A stretch of 64,000 nt of DNA, taken from contig NC_134109.1 of NCBI RefSeq assembly GCF_040939455.1, forward strand, positions 38,457,501-38,521,500, given 5' to 3'. Made by a program: the position numbers and the translations under genes. Source of the DNA: Microcebus murinus. Taxonomy: Eukaryota > Chordata > Mammalia > Primates > Cheirogaleidae. The notes under the pieces were generated by a model. It was not told the DNA's origin, made no database searches, and was given only the letters and a program-made list of their open reading frames with translations. Of the stretch, positions 48,871 to 62,509 are shown one piece after another (position 1 is the stretch's first letter; each line of letters begins with the position of its first letter).

Positions 48871-51800
48871 CTACTATTATCGTGCATTATCCCCCCCCTG
48901 CTCTATTCTCCACTCCCTCCCCACGCTGCAGCAGAACTCTAAGACAGAAGGAAGCTGAGACTCCTACTGGAGGGGCCTTTATCCTCTTCAATTTGCACAG
49001 TCCACAGTGACTTCAACCACCATCAAATGACTGCCGAGGCTCTGTCAGTCTGGACTCTACACACAAACACTGAGAGGCTGTAGTCTCTGGATGGGGAAAG
49101 AATACAAATTACGCATTTCCCTTTTTACCTGAAGTCTAAAACCTACATAGTCTGGAAAAACTAAGCAAGCTTATGAATGTGAGACGCTCACAAAAGACTT
49201 GAAGACACCCTGCTCCTTGTAGCCTCAGAGGGACCACCGTGGCAGAAGACCGTGGTAAGACACGGTTCTCCCAAAACGTGCTTACTAGAAAAGGGCCTGA
49301 GAAGGGAGGTGATCTATTTATGAATATCTTAGGACTCGCTACCCCTAAAAATAGTATCGAGAGGGAAATTATTTGTTAGGAAATATACTAGAAAAGGGAA
49401 CCGAGGGCAAATGAGTATGCAGCCTAATATGGTGACAGGAACAGAAAGAAGCCCTATTAGCAGGCCTACTTATTAGATCATTCTTCCAAAGTGGAAACTG
49501 AAAAACTAGCATGTGAGGTAGGGCACACTCGAGACTAGCCTCGATCATTCAATAGGAAGTTCAGGATTGGTCACCAAATTTTAAAAAAAAGAAAAAATCT
49601 TTTGTTCAAGATGACCTTAAGGTTCCTTTAGCCTTAAGGAGGTAGCAATCTAGGTCCGGTGAAAACACAAGGTCACACGGGAAGGCTCTGGGAGGAACTT
49701 CTAGAAATAGCACACAAACAAAAACCACCCAAGCAAAGGTCAGGATTCATCAGTGCGAGTGACCACCCTGCCTCATTCACAAGCAACCCTGCTGAACACA
49801 GGCCCAAGTGCGGCCCAAGCGGGACCTGCAGCTGTTGGACCGTCCCACAGCTGGCTCCACAGGCCTGAAAAGAACAGGTCTGGTCACCAGGCAACCATCC
49901 CGCACTCTCAACAGCCTTCTTTATGACTCTTTTTCTCCCAAGTAAGTTACTTACACACATTAAGCACTTCGTTCAACAAATCACCAAAACAAAAAAAAAA
50001 AGAAAAAAGGGAAAAAAATAATCAAATTTTGTCATCAAAGTCCCTATTTGTGGCGTGCTACACCTGGTGCTCAAAAAGCTGATTTTCGTGGGAACATCTG
50101 GTGCCTCTGGCCGGACCCTCTGGCCTGCCTCGGTTGGCATCACAGAATACTGCCGTGTGGGAGTGGCTGGGAAATGCAGGCGCCACCTAACCCAACTCTG
50201 GACCCGACTTCCCACGGGCTCAGCAGAGCCAGTCTCTTGTACTTCTCTTTCTTCTTACACATCCAATGTCATGAAGCAGCAATTCAGGCAGCAGAAGTGG
50301 ATGACATCAGAACTCTCAGAAAGAAGGGAACTTTCAGAGATCACTTAGTTCATCACCCGCCCGAAACCAAGCTATACCTCTTCTTTCCCAAGCTCACGAG
50401 CGAACTGTGTCCCTCAAATGACAAACTTCATGTGTTCTCGCGGTATGCCGATATCATTTCAGGATGATGGGGGGAACAGCGGAAGCTTCACCACTGACGA
50501 AGTCCCCATCCAAAAGAGCCACCGCTACAAAATACAGGCCGTATGCGACAAAAGGTGAGATTCTGGAGGTAGAGGACTCACACCTAACCACTGACAGGAT
50601 CCCAGATGGGGGAAAAAGTCAAAGAGTCAGGCCATGCTTCCACACAGAAGAATCGAACCTGGAAAACATCTGTTCTAAATGATCCAGATCAGTTTCCTGA
50701 TGCCAAATGTCATCCCCCACTTCAGCCTAACAAAGTTATGGGCAAAATCCTTTTGAAATGTCTCTGTACTTATATTTTTAAACCAATTTTTACTCTTTCA
50801 CAGTGAGTCACAGGCTCTTCTTATGCAATGAATATTACTCAAAATATTGCTTGATTACAGAAAGGCCAGGTCTTCCTTTTGCACATTAGATATACGTTGT
50901 GATGTTTAAGATGAAAGCACTGCATAAAGACATCTGCCATCCTGCCCTGCATTCTCTAATCCTTGTTCTATCACAGCTCCAAAACTAATGGAAATATCCC
51001 CAAGAAAATTTAAGATACTTGTTTCCTTATAGAGACTGATCCTTTTATAGTCTGTAAGAGAAATCAACTAGGCTCAACACATCCAGTCTACAGTCTTAGT
51101 TTCCAGAGAGCTGGTCACTGTCTCTCCAAGGGACCATTCTTTTGGGAAATCTCTCATGATTATAATGGATTATAATCATTTGAGATTCATTAATTTCTTA
51201 ATTGAAGTTACATTAAGCCCATTCTCTCAACGCACACTAGCCTCCAACCAGTCCTTTGATTTATCAATCCGAAAAACAGATCACTTAGGCAACTGCTACA
51301 CTGTAAACGCCACCCAGGCAGTGAGTGTGAAGCCCAGTGCAGAGCCGACTATATTCCAGGCCACCCTGCAGGCACTCAGAGAAAAGTAAAGGCAAGAAGT
51401 CCGTGAGAGAGGAATCCGTGAAACAACCTCCTTTGGAACAGTATCTGTTGATCTGCGGAGAAACTGAAGGTGACAGGACTGCCTTCCCCAGGGTTGAAGC
51501 GCACAGTTCTCAGACCTTAACTGCAGCTTCTGCAAGGCACTGTCTCTAACCTTGGCAGGGAGAGAGAAACACTTCTACAGTCCTTCCAGATGCCAATCTT
51601 CAAGGGATCATTTAAGACACCCCATTGCCAGTTCCCACATAGTAATCAGTGAACGTGGTTTTAAGACACCACAGTGGACCAGAACACACTGGAAATTTTG
51701 CAGCAAGAGATGGAAAGATCTGTTGCATTTTCAATGAGGGCTAAAACACCTCCGCCCTGTGGGTTCTGTCGCGCAGCCACAACAGTGACGCTGGCAGAGG

Positions 51801-52660
51801 GCAGAGTTCCTGTGGAAACACTTAACAGTGCGAATCTTCTGGTGGAAGTGGGTCTCTGAGAAAACAAAGGCTTCACACCCAGAGTTCGCAGCACGAAGCC
51901 CAGTGCCATCCATGGCAGGTCTGGGACAGACAATTCAGACCAAACTAAATCAGTCATTAACTTCACATACGGGGTGGAAAAAAATCTATAATTAATTAAA
52001 AGATCAAGCCTACAGATATGACATATTCTGGTATTTTCAGATCTCCAAGAAGCTGCTCACTGACTAACTCATAATCAAGGGCAGCTCTCCAAGCCTTTTC
52101 TGTAGCTAGGAAAAGACAAACCACAATCACCTACATTTATATGAGTTAGGTTGATCATACTGTATGCTAATAAATGAGTTAGCTCCACCTTCACCACCCT
52201 CCTGCTTGAATTTAATTACTAGTTTAGGCTTTACAAGGGCACTCCCTTCACCTCCAAGTTGGGCATCTAGCCTGGGCTCTGCCCCTCCCACGAGACAGCC
52301 CAGTTACACGGCACACTCGGGTCACCTGGCTTAGGACCTCGCAGGGCCACCCCCATGCAAGTCTCAACTGTCACACTGACTTTTGCCACCTCTGGGGAAA
52401 GGAGAGAATCCTTTCTCACGCCTCACCTCCAGGTGTCTAATTCAACCAACATTTTTTTCAGCACCTACCAGGGATCCTGCACTGAGAATATGACAAGGAC
52501 CAAGAAAAAGCCTGTGCCCTCATGAAGCAAGTTCCCACCAGGGGTATGAACCGGGTACAGTTTGCTAAAAGCACTTACGTGTTGTTAGTCCAGCATAAAA
52601 TGACCCATAAAGGTAAAATGCCATGGGAAAAACACAAATCCCTAAGAGGAAAAATGGATT
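48871..52660. other. Intron sequence with no recognised gene
   Basis: Read in six frames without finding a family match. The frames at 49659-49960 and 50048-50467 overlap on both strands and lack any conserved motif. An A-rich run lies at 49991-50010. Confidence 0.45.
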
Positions 52661-52669
52661 AAAGAGTTT

Positions 52670-52945
52670 ACACCACCCTCAACCTGGTAGTGTCTGACCC
52701 TCGATGAATCCTGAACTCGGGCATCACCTCTTCCAAGAGTCCTCCCTCAATGCTCAAGGTCGCAACCCTCTTCCATCCCGCACACACTTCTATTCCTGAA
52801 CTCAACTGCCGTGCGATGGAATCATGGTTTACACTGTCTCCCCGACTACAGGGCGCGCTCCTTGAGCTTTTCACCCCCCGCCTCCTGCATCCACTGTGGT
52901 GTCTGGCCACAGCGGGTGCTTGGCGAGTGCTGTGACATGAAGCAC
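52670..52945 (+). repeat. L2 LINE 3' end
   Basis: 'CATCACCTCTTCCAAGAGTC' and 'GCTCCTTGAGCTTTTCACC', ending 'GGCCACAGCGGGTGCTTGGC', follow the L2 3' end. Confidence 0.65.
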
Positions 52946-53239
52946 AGACGTGTGTGCTGATAGGTGCGTGTGCGTGCTCAGGCCTGTCTGCGGTTGTCTT
53001 TGTAGTAACGTGGAGAGTGAAACTTTTTTTACATAACCTTTCACTCCTGTCTTTTCTAATGTTATATAATAAGTCCTTCTGCAAAATTACAATTTAACTC
53101 TCCCTCCTCCTCCAATATTTATTGGAAATGAAGTGAATTAGACACAAGCAGAGGCAAGAAAATGCAATCTGCTCTTTATCAAAGCACAGGAGCTGGGGGG
53201 CAAGGAGAGGTGTGAGACAGAATGGGGGAGGTAGGCAAG

Positions 53240-54450
53240 GGGCACCCTGCTAGAATCTTCCCCAGGAGTTGAACGTTATAGGGGATGGGAAGCCTTTAGA
53301 AGATTTCTAGCAGGAGAGAGGTTAGGGGTGAGTCTTAGCTCACTGGGGCAGCTCTGTGGAGGATGGACTTGAGGGAGTAAGACTAGACTCATGGAGACCA
53401 GTTCCAAGCTTTTGCAGTAATCCACATACATGAGAGGGGCTTACAGAAGTGTGACACTGATAGAAAAAAAAAAGATACTGACTCAAGGAGTACTTAGCAA
53501 GCCAACTGGCAATGAACTGAACTGGGGAGAGAGGTGAAGGAGAAAGAAAAGTCCACAGTGATGCCTGGGTGACTAAATGACGGTGAGACCAGTTCTGGCT
53601 GGTAAAATGGGAGGAAGAGAAGGTTAGCGGACAGAGTTTATTTACTTGTGGGCATGTTGACTTGGAGATGCCCAAAGGATATCCAAGTAAGTCCGTCCGG
53701 CAAGCATGTTAGACGTGGGACCTTGGACCTGTTCTTAGGCCTGTCTAAGCCCCAGTTTCCTCAGGTGGGAAATGCAGGTCCCATGGTGCCTCCTCCTCCC
53801 TCTCAGTTAGTTGTGAGAGTTAAAGGAGACAGAGCAGGAGGCCCTTTGTCCTGAGCCCGCCCGGGTTCCAGAAGCAGTAGTCAGGCTCAGGGGGAAAGAC
53901 AGGACACAGAGCTTCAGAAGTCCTCAGCATATGGGCAATAGGGTTAGGACCTTAAAAGTAGATGAGACCATTTGCCGTGAGAAAGACAGTAATGTAAAGC
54001 CAAAACCCCAGGGAACACCAATACTGAAGGAGGGTGAGGAGTGATGAAAGGGGTACAAAGAGAAACTGTGGGGTAAAGATCCCAGGAAAGCACTGGAGAA
54101 ATGCAGAAACAGGGCAGCAAAGAATCTCAAAGAGAAGGTAGCAGGCAACAAGACAAATAAGAACTAACATGACTACACATTCATTCCTGGGCTTTGCCAA
54201 AGCAGCATCCTCAGAGTGGGCACCAGGAAGAATGAACAGGGCAGGGGAGGGCAAGTGGCTGAGAAGGAAGGAAGGGGAGACACTGTGCCCCTCCCCCAAG
54301 GGGAAGCAAGCAAGGCCAAGGGCAGGGGCGCTCTGCTGGGGCGCTGGGTGCTTAGAGAGATTCGGGTGTGTTTTTAAAAGGAAGGTATCAGGGGAGCAGG
54401 AGAGAATGAAGATCCAGAAAGGGACATCTTGGCCCAGGGAGACCACAGAC
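53240..54450 (+). repeat. Diverged ancient repeat, same type as 35690-37480 (tentative)
   Basis: 'CTAGCAGGAGAGAGGTTAGG', 'GCTTTTGCAGTAATCCACAT' and 'GATGCCTGGGTGACTAAATG' resemble its 3' half. The limits are unclear and unique DNA is probably mixed in. Confidence 0.4.
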
Positions 54451-56879
54451 AGGACACACATGGAGCCAGGGGAGGGCTGAGCCTGAACAGGAAGTTGGCT
54501 CATCCCAAGGCTGCTGGCAACAGGAAAGCAGAGCTGCAGAAGGGGACACGGCTAGGAGGGGAGCAGGAAGTTGGGGGAGTTCACACCTGTGGGCCTCATC
54601 TTTCTTGGAATGCAAGTACACTCAGCTACAGAGAATCTGGGTGCCAGGAAAGGAACAGCTTTTTCCTGATTACTACTCTGATCTAGCCTGAGACCTTCAA
54701 AAACAATGGCCCAAGCAGAAGAAAAGGGGAGGGGAGAGTCACAGATGGGTGAGGGGCTTACAAAGGACAGTGGGGAGATGTCATTATCTTCCAGTTCCCT
54801 CAGTTTCTTCTTTTTATCATAAGCTTCATCAAGCAGAACTGCCATGATGTAATCTGACTTCAAAATATTAATGGACATAATATTAAGGGAAGGACTCATT
54901 TAATGTTTTGACAGGAGTGATTTTTCAGAGTCATTATTTTTCCTGTTTTAAAACAAAATTCTACACAAGTTCTAAAGGACCATACTGCAGCAGGACTCAA
55001 CAATGACCCATCAGAAACTCAGTGCGGACAGAAAAAGCCCTAATGAGGCAACTTCAGGAGTCGCTTGTTTATTTGGCCAGAACAGGGCATTTTAAGGAAA
55101 ATGAGTTTCAATGGCAACTATCATTTCAAAGTTAGAGCTGTACCTGATCTCGTTTATGTACTTGGAGGTGTCCTGTTCTTACCAAGGGCAGGCTGCCATT
55201 CATATATCCCTGACATATGGTGTGCCAGATGATGGCTTGTCTCTCAGGTTTTCCTATTTTGAAATCCTTCTCTTATCACCCAAAAGGAAGTTGTTAACAT
55301 TTTATTTGGAGAACCTGGGATTCGGCTAATCCTTTCACACACCTTTTATATTTATTTAAATAATCAAGAGAATAAAAACCATACTGACATAGTCATTCTC
55401 TCTGAACTACTCCTGAGGCTGCTTTTAAATTCAAACACACCAAAAAAAAGTATAAATGTCTATATCTGAAATATAAATTTTTAAAGGGAAAATCTTGCAG
55501 CTAAAGTAATATACATGAACAGTGTTTGAATCATGATTCAGGCTCAAGGCATGAGAATGGTGAGGCAGTTCTTCATTCTACAAAACCTTTCCTGAATCCC
55601 TTACATGCGCAGGGCTCTTTGCCAGGTGCTGGGGAGAGGCTGAGGGTCCCTAGTGTTCACATGGATAGCAGTATTTCGGGGCTCAAAGTAACAGGTCAGT
55701 GGCCAAAGGGAGGACAGACACCCACAAACACATTCTCATTCACCTCCCCGACATCTGCAATAACAGCGCCCCAGCAAATCAATACAACCACAACCCAGGT
55801 ACAGGATGTGCATGACAAGAAGGCAAGGAGGCCCCGCAGGGAGACTCAGAAACAATATATTCTCTGCACAAAGAGCTACCAAAGGCTTCTGCACAACCAA
55901 AACCAAGGCTGTGCTAAACATCAAACACAAACACTGTTGTGTCTTACTATGGAGCAAATGAAACTTTTGTTCTGAAAAATTAAATGTGCACAGTTTAGAA
56001 ACCTCTAACTGAAAATCAACTGTAAAAGACTTAGGACCCAAAATAAGTGCCCCGTCAACAGATAAAAGTAGGAGTAATCACCTTCGAAATAAGTCGATAT
56101 AAGAAAAAAAGTACTTGTTATTTGGTGCAAACTAAATTTGAATTGTTGGTGTCCTTGATTTCATCCATAAATCCACAAATGATCCACTTCTAAAAGTGGA
56201 GTTTTCCTCCTTGAAAGCATGACAAAACAATTCACATGCAAGAGTAGTATTAGATATCTAAACTTAAATCAAGGGGAAACAACTTTTAATGTCCATTGAA
56301 AGAAGCTGTTTACCATCATTTATCTTAATTGCAGCAATAAAAGTGCTCACGTCAGCTTTTCAAAGGGCTCCTTCAGTCCTTTGCAACTAAATATTATAAC
56401 TTTAATTCTTTGTGGTTTGTTGGTTCACACTAACTCAGAACCCTCTATCTGTCCAATATGCAATGAGCAAACCAACAGAATCAATTTCAAAGTTTTCTAT
56501 GAACTAACTTTGTCCAACATTCTAACTATAGTAATTCTACCTTCATTTTCCCATATTCCTTGTAAAATCTTCCAGAGTGAATATACATGCAGAATTTACC
56601 CCAAATCCCTGTGATTCCAGGATAAAGAAGCCATCTTCTCTTCCACCAGTAACTAGAAATCTCCCACTATTTACATTTCAGAATCTTAAATGAAAAGCAA
56701 AAATAGTGAAAGGGCTACACTCAAAAATCCTAACTCTAAAATTGTATGTAAATAAACATCTTACTGCTTCCACAGTTACCTTCAGAAAAGGGCTGGGCCC
56801 ATGACTTCATATTTAGGTACTGACGGTAGAGCAGTGGTGGTGATGGTGACATTGATGATAAATAATTTTTCTGTGGTGG
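54451..56879. other. Intron sequence with no recognised gene
   Basis: No repeat boundaries, RNA genes or coding families were recognised. Confidence 0.45.
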
Positions 56880-57065
56880 TGTATGTCATGCACTATGCTA
56901 GATGTTTAATATAAGTCCTCGCTGTGTTCTCAAGTCACTCTGTGAGAGAGGTACCGGGTTACAGATCAGAAAAATGAGGCTGGCAGGGGTTCCATGATCT
57001 CTAATAATATAAGAGGCAGAACTAATGGCTGAACCCTAATCTGGCTGACACCCAACCATCACACC
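56880..57065 (-). repeat. MIR SINE
   Basis: 'CAAGTCACTCTGTGAGAGAG', 'TCAGAAAAATGAGGCTGGCA' and 'GAGGCAGAACTAATGGCTGA' are reverse MIR. Confidence 0.65.
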
Positions 57066-57864
57066 ATGATGCACTGATAATTATGGTAGTTGTTCGATAA
57101 ATATACCTCAAAGCCTGTATTTGGGTATTACTAGTCCATAATTGTAGATTCTGCATCCTAATTTATATGACTTAGGCAAATGCTAATGTGTCTTTTTACA
57201 TTAAACACAGACCAAATAAATGTTGAAGGGAAGGTCAGAAATATTCAGAGAGATGGATGCCAAAATAGGCATATCCAAAACTATAAATGAGCAAAATTAT
57301 CAAGAGTTAATCCAGAAAATTATAATCAACAAAGTGAATGAGCTTTCAGAAGTAAGCAAGAATCAATTATATCTAGTTATAACTTCACAACGGTTGAGGT
57401 TCTATTTCCTTTACGATTACTGGCACTATGTTTATGAATTCTCAGCCATAATGTATGGTTTTGTAAAAAATAAACCACTTTGGGGCCCTAACAATTATAT
57501 CACTACAATATAATTATTCTATCCCTTCAATTATTGAAAATTTCCATTAGTATTTGTGAGTTCACAGAAAAATTCATGTTTCAAAAATTGAAAAATCTGA
57601 AATAAACATCAGTCTTTCCCCATTCTCTCTTTAGAAAACATGGTGCTGAGGGTAATGGCGACAAAGATCCTCCTATGATATCATTTGAGGGCACCAACAA
57701 GACTATTTCCTACCCTATTCCCTAAGAAATTTTTATATCACCAACCCCGTTGTACAAAATGCAACCCTCTGAATGTCTTTCCTTGGCCAATATGATTATT
57801 TTCAGAAGGATTTTGTCGAAATATTAATTGCCTTGGGAGATTAAAAGCAACCAAAGCCACCATT

Positions 57865-58050
57865 TCTCGAGGCCTATTTTGTGCTGGGCATGTGGAATGG
57901 ATTAAATCTGATCTTCACACCAAGCCTATGAGGAGGTAACATTAGCACCATTTTCCAGAGGAGAAAACGAATAGAGAGAGATGAAGGGACTTGCTCATTG
58001 TTCACACTCCTGATAAGTAGCAGAGCTGGGACGATGCACTGATGCACCGA
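57865..58050 (-). repeat. MIR SINE
   Basis: 'ACCATTTTCCAGAGGAGAAA', 'GGGACTTGCTCATTGTTCAC' and 'AAGTAGCAGAGCTGGGACGA' are reverse MIR, collinear. Confidence 0.78.
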
Positions 58051-58104
58051 GTCTGCTGACACCAGGTCTACCTTTTTCCCACCACCCTCTGTTGTTCTTC
58101 CACC

Positions 58105-58475
58105 TGCCAATCTTGGTTGGTCCCACCTAAAGGTCTTTGTCTGAGCTGTTCCCTCTGTCTGAAATGCTCTTTCTCAAATCTTCACATGGCTGCTTGCTTC
58201 TTGTCACGCAAGTCTCGGGTGAAGTGTCACCCACTTTGTGCAGTCTTCTCTGACCACTCGAGGTAAAACAGCCACCTTGACACACTCTATACCATCACCC
58301 TGTTTTATTTCTCCACTTAGCACCTATGCAGCATTTGTTATTTCCTTAATCGCTTGTTTGCTCCGTAAGAGCTGAGATTCTGGGTCTTGTGTTCTCTGTC
58401 CTGTCTGTAACACCTAGAATGGTGCTGAGTGCACAGCAGGTGCACAATAAACACCTATGAATGGCTGGCTGGTTT
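58105..58475 (+). repeat. L2 LINE 3' end
   Basis: 'CCCTCTGTCTGAAATGCTCT', 'TCGGGTGAAGTGTCACCCAC' and 'CAGCAGGTGCACAATAAACA' follow the L2 3' end in order. Confidence 0.85.
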
Positions 58476-61400
58476 CCCACTGCCTCCATCACACACTGAC
58501 GTGGAGTCTGGAAAGAACCTTGGCCTGAAGTCCAGAGCGCTGGACTCTAATTAGCTAGGGAACCACTCTCTGGACGATCCCCATTCAGTTCCATGTCCAC
58601 CACCATCAGGTTGTCTTCAAGATGACAGCGAAGTAAATTGGAATTCAGGAGAAGAACAAAAACTTGTTGGGCCAGAGGGACTCAGGTCATAGGAGCCTAG
58701 AGCTCAAAGAGCAAGAGAGCCAGACAGGCCTCACCGATCTCATCACTGTATCTTGGACTAACACAGCGGTGCACCATAATGCCTGTTACAGCTCAAAAAG
58801 AGGGTAAATGTTTTAAGAAAAAGTTTACAAAACAGCTAAATCCTACACCTCTTTTTACAGTGGAAAAGTTTATATTAACAAAAGGTACCAAGCCAGGGTC
58901 ACTCAAACTGTCCTACTTTTTGTTTTTCAAGTTTTCATCTACTGCAAACCTCAAAGAAAGTCCTTCAAAAAATAGAGGCTTTATGTAGTTAGGTTCTGTA
59001 GTTTAAAAAAAAGCAGCTTTTGAAAATACCTAAATACAACTAAATAGGCTCTAAAATGGGTCATCATCTGGTATATTTCACCAGGAGCCAGAAGTAAGTG
59101 AGAACATATTTATTTTTTAAGAACACTTTTTTCTCTAAAATGTATAGCTCCTATTTTCTTCTAATGAATTGTCTTCTATAATTAATTGAAATGAGAATGT
59201 CCTCAAATATAAGGGGGAAATGTCAGAACTACACCCTGAGAGTTAGGAATTAATAAAAATAAATGTAATACATTCAAAAATAAAACTAATACATTTTTGA
59301 CACCTTTCAATTGGGGTCTCTTAACCTAAGGCCCTGAGTCCATGGTCAGGCTTCAGGGGACCACTAACCTGATGACATTGTTTCCAGAATAGTGTCAATA
59401 TGCACATATGTACATTTTCTAGAAATAGGGTCCATAGCTTTCATTATCACCAAAAGAATCTAAGGCTCACCAACACTTTCAGAAGCACTGTTTTAGATGG
59501 AATCTGCTCTCAACTCTTTATACTAAAATGAAATAATAGTAATATATATAAAAACATCTAAGAGGTCCGCAGCTTGCAAACAAAAGCATTCTGTTTAGGG
59601 AATTATGCTAATATATGTATAACTTTTGGGTGCTCTTCCAATAATAATTCAGAACCCAGAACAAACCTGAGTATCAAAGTTTCCAGAAGATATTTCAGAA
59701 GGGAGCAGAATTTTCTATTGTCCAATGGAACCATTACCAGAACCACAAAACTCTGACACTGGAAGGGACTGCAAAGCTCAAATTGTTCAGCTCTCTGACA
59801 TCACAGACAAGAAAAACCAAAACCCAGTGTGGGGGCAGAGACCACATCATATTTAAGTGTTATGAGAGAGACACAGAGACAGTGCTATTATGCAAGTTCA
59901 AGAGACAAATAAAACTTACAAATTAAAATGCACTTTGTGATTCTTGTTCTAAGTGCTTGGAGAACAGGGACTAGGTCTGAAATAGTGTATAAAGGGCCAG
60001 GAATAGAACAGGCTCACGCTGGCCCCATGTGACTTATTTTATTAAGTCAATTATGACAGGGTTCATGTTGACCATGGTTATATCATCTGGCAAATTTCTC
60101 CATTTTTTTTTTTTTTTACCAGAAGCACAATCTAAACAGCTTTGGTAACCTTTTAAGTGTTTCTCTCCCTATGAGATAAAAAGGTATACAAGAGTAAAAC
60201 TTATATAAAATTAAAGGAACTTTTGGGATGGCAGCACATAATAAAAGCCTTGCTGGTGAGTTCCCTATTAAGTGGTCTTTCTACTGCAAAAGTCCTAAGT
60301 ACTTTGACACAACTTCTCTAATTCAGTGGTGCTACAGAAACAAACATAATAATTCTGATAAATCTCTCCAGATAGTACTATGATTCCCAAGAAAAATTTC
60401 CTGTCTCATAAAATGCTTCACCATAGCACTTAAACACTACCATAGCCAATACCCCTGGGCTCATTCCTCTATCTAATTAAAATGTCTGTCCTACAATGAT
60501 TTACAGTGTTTGTCATCACCTAGGGTGGATATATAGACTAGTGGCTACAGACACTTTGGGACTACAAAGCTATAATTACCATGCTAGTGAGAATGGCCTC
60601 TAGCAAAAACAGTGGGGTTCTCAGTCTCTCTCTGACACTAGGTAACAGGGACATAACTTACAACCATCCCATAGAACAAGGAGCACATTGCTCTAAATCA
60701 AGAAATACAACTGCATGGCTTGAAAGGAGGACCCACTGTATTTCCTTAAGGCTTATTCCAAGCCAAGAAAAGAATACCAACATCACTATCAATGCTACAC
60801 AAGGTGCTTAGACGTGAACTTAATCCTCTCCAAGCCTGAGTACTTTTACATTTGGACCAATTTCGTTCTTTGGAGTTACTAACTTTGATAAGACATAATT
60901 CATTTTGACTGCTAAAAACCAAACCAGTTACTCCAAAAGGGAAGAAATGATGTAATTGCCTGATACATGGAAGCAGAGGCTTTAGAGATGGAAAGGTTCC
61001 CAAGAGATAGTTTAGTGCAACCCTCTCATAATATTAATGTAAATTAGGGAATTTGGACCCTGATAAGTAGAGGTTTGCCTAAGGTCACAGCTAATAGGTG
61101 ACAAAGTCACACCTTGAAGTTTGTATTTAAAATACAAGAGGTTTTTTTAAATTGGATAGTTAATATAATACTAATTTGCAGTAAAAGTTAATTTCCCATA
61201 TATGTACTAGTAAGCCAGCTTTCTCTTAAATCCTAGGAGACGAAAATATATGTAAATAAATATCTAAATAAAAATACATCTAAATTACAATTAATACACA
61301 TCTTAATAAATCTAACTAAGCATATCTATTTCTTATGGACATATGTGTAGATATGAAATGTGTGTCTGTGTGCCACACTTCCCATGAACTGTGGCAACAG

Positions 61401-62509
61401 CAATGCTTTGGTCCCCATATTCTGAACATAAAGGCTTGAGCTATGGTGTCACAAACTCAAAAACCTCCCAGGACCAAGCAGGTAATGAGTCAAGAAGGCT
61501 GGTTTCATAATAGGGAGTGGTGGGGTCTGTGGCAAACTGGAGCACCAGAGCACTAAATGTCTTCAGTTTCAATGTCAAAAAACATCTGCGCCAAATGAAT
61601 GCACCCGCAGGATGCCTGTGGGCCTAAGGGCTGTCAGGCTTTTTGTTATTGTTATTCTGAGTCAGATGATCCTCCTGCTTCAACATCTATGATTCTTTTA
61701 TGATCTATACAAAACTTAAGGGATTTGACAGTTCAAATATAGTGTTACCGCCTTCTGCCTTTGGGAGTCAAAAGTGCCTGCAGGTCATCCGTTCACAGGC
61801 ATCAAAACTTAGTTCCCTCCCAAACTTTCCAAAGATGGAAACATTCCTGTGGGTCAGGAGCATTTACCTTTCAAAAGGACGGCTGCCCATGTCTCTCCAG
61901 GAAACATCATCAGGTCAAAAGTTCCTTTTCTTCTCTGGAGGAAAGACTTTTCACAGTCATTTAACTGTAGCAGGCTGCGGCTTTCTGTGCTGGGTCCTTC
62001 AAAGTCAGCTCTCTGTTTTTCCCCCAGGAAGATGTTCCTGATCTCCCCAAACAGGGTGCTTACCTGCATTTGAGTACTTCTGTAATTTCCTGGCTGTGTT
62101 TGTTTGTTTTTTATCCCCAACCTAACTCCCCTTTGAAGGAATGGGCTGTGTCTGTCTTGTTCAGATGACTTTCCAGGGTAGAGCAAATGCCTGGTACATA
62201 GTACATGCTCAGTGGCGAATGAGTGCTCACCTTGGGCACTTGGCACTTCAAATAGAAACATGTAATATAATCTGTTAGAGCAGCTACAAGTGCGAAGGGG
62301 ATGCATCTCAGTCAATCGCCTATGCTATATACACCCTGCACTCCCTCTGACCAGTAACCCACACTTCCATTCACACAGACATTCTTCCAGCATGGCGGGG
62401 AGGCTAGCAATGGAGGTGTCAGGATGCCGAGAGGCCACTGAGGACAAGGACCAAACCCAGACTGGGCATGTCGAGGAACGATGTCTCAGTAAGTGACGTC
62501 TACAATGAG
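58476..62509. other. Intron sequence with no recognised gene
   Basis: A T run lies at 60103-60117. A faint old repeat with 'CTGGAAGGGACTGCAAAGCT' lies near 59758, and a MIR- or L2-like tail near 62150-62215 ('GCCTGGTACATAGTACATGC'). No coding family was recognised. Confidence 0.45.

Noticed and set aside
53952..54503. 183-residue frame on the minus strand, longest in the window
   Set aside because: No family motifs and overlapping open frames on both strands, in purine-rich diverged-repeat sequence. Stop-poor composition explains it.
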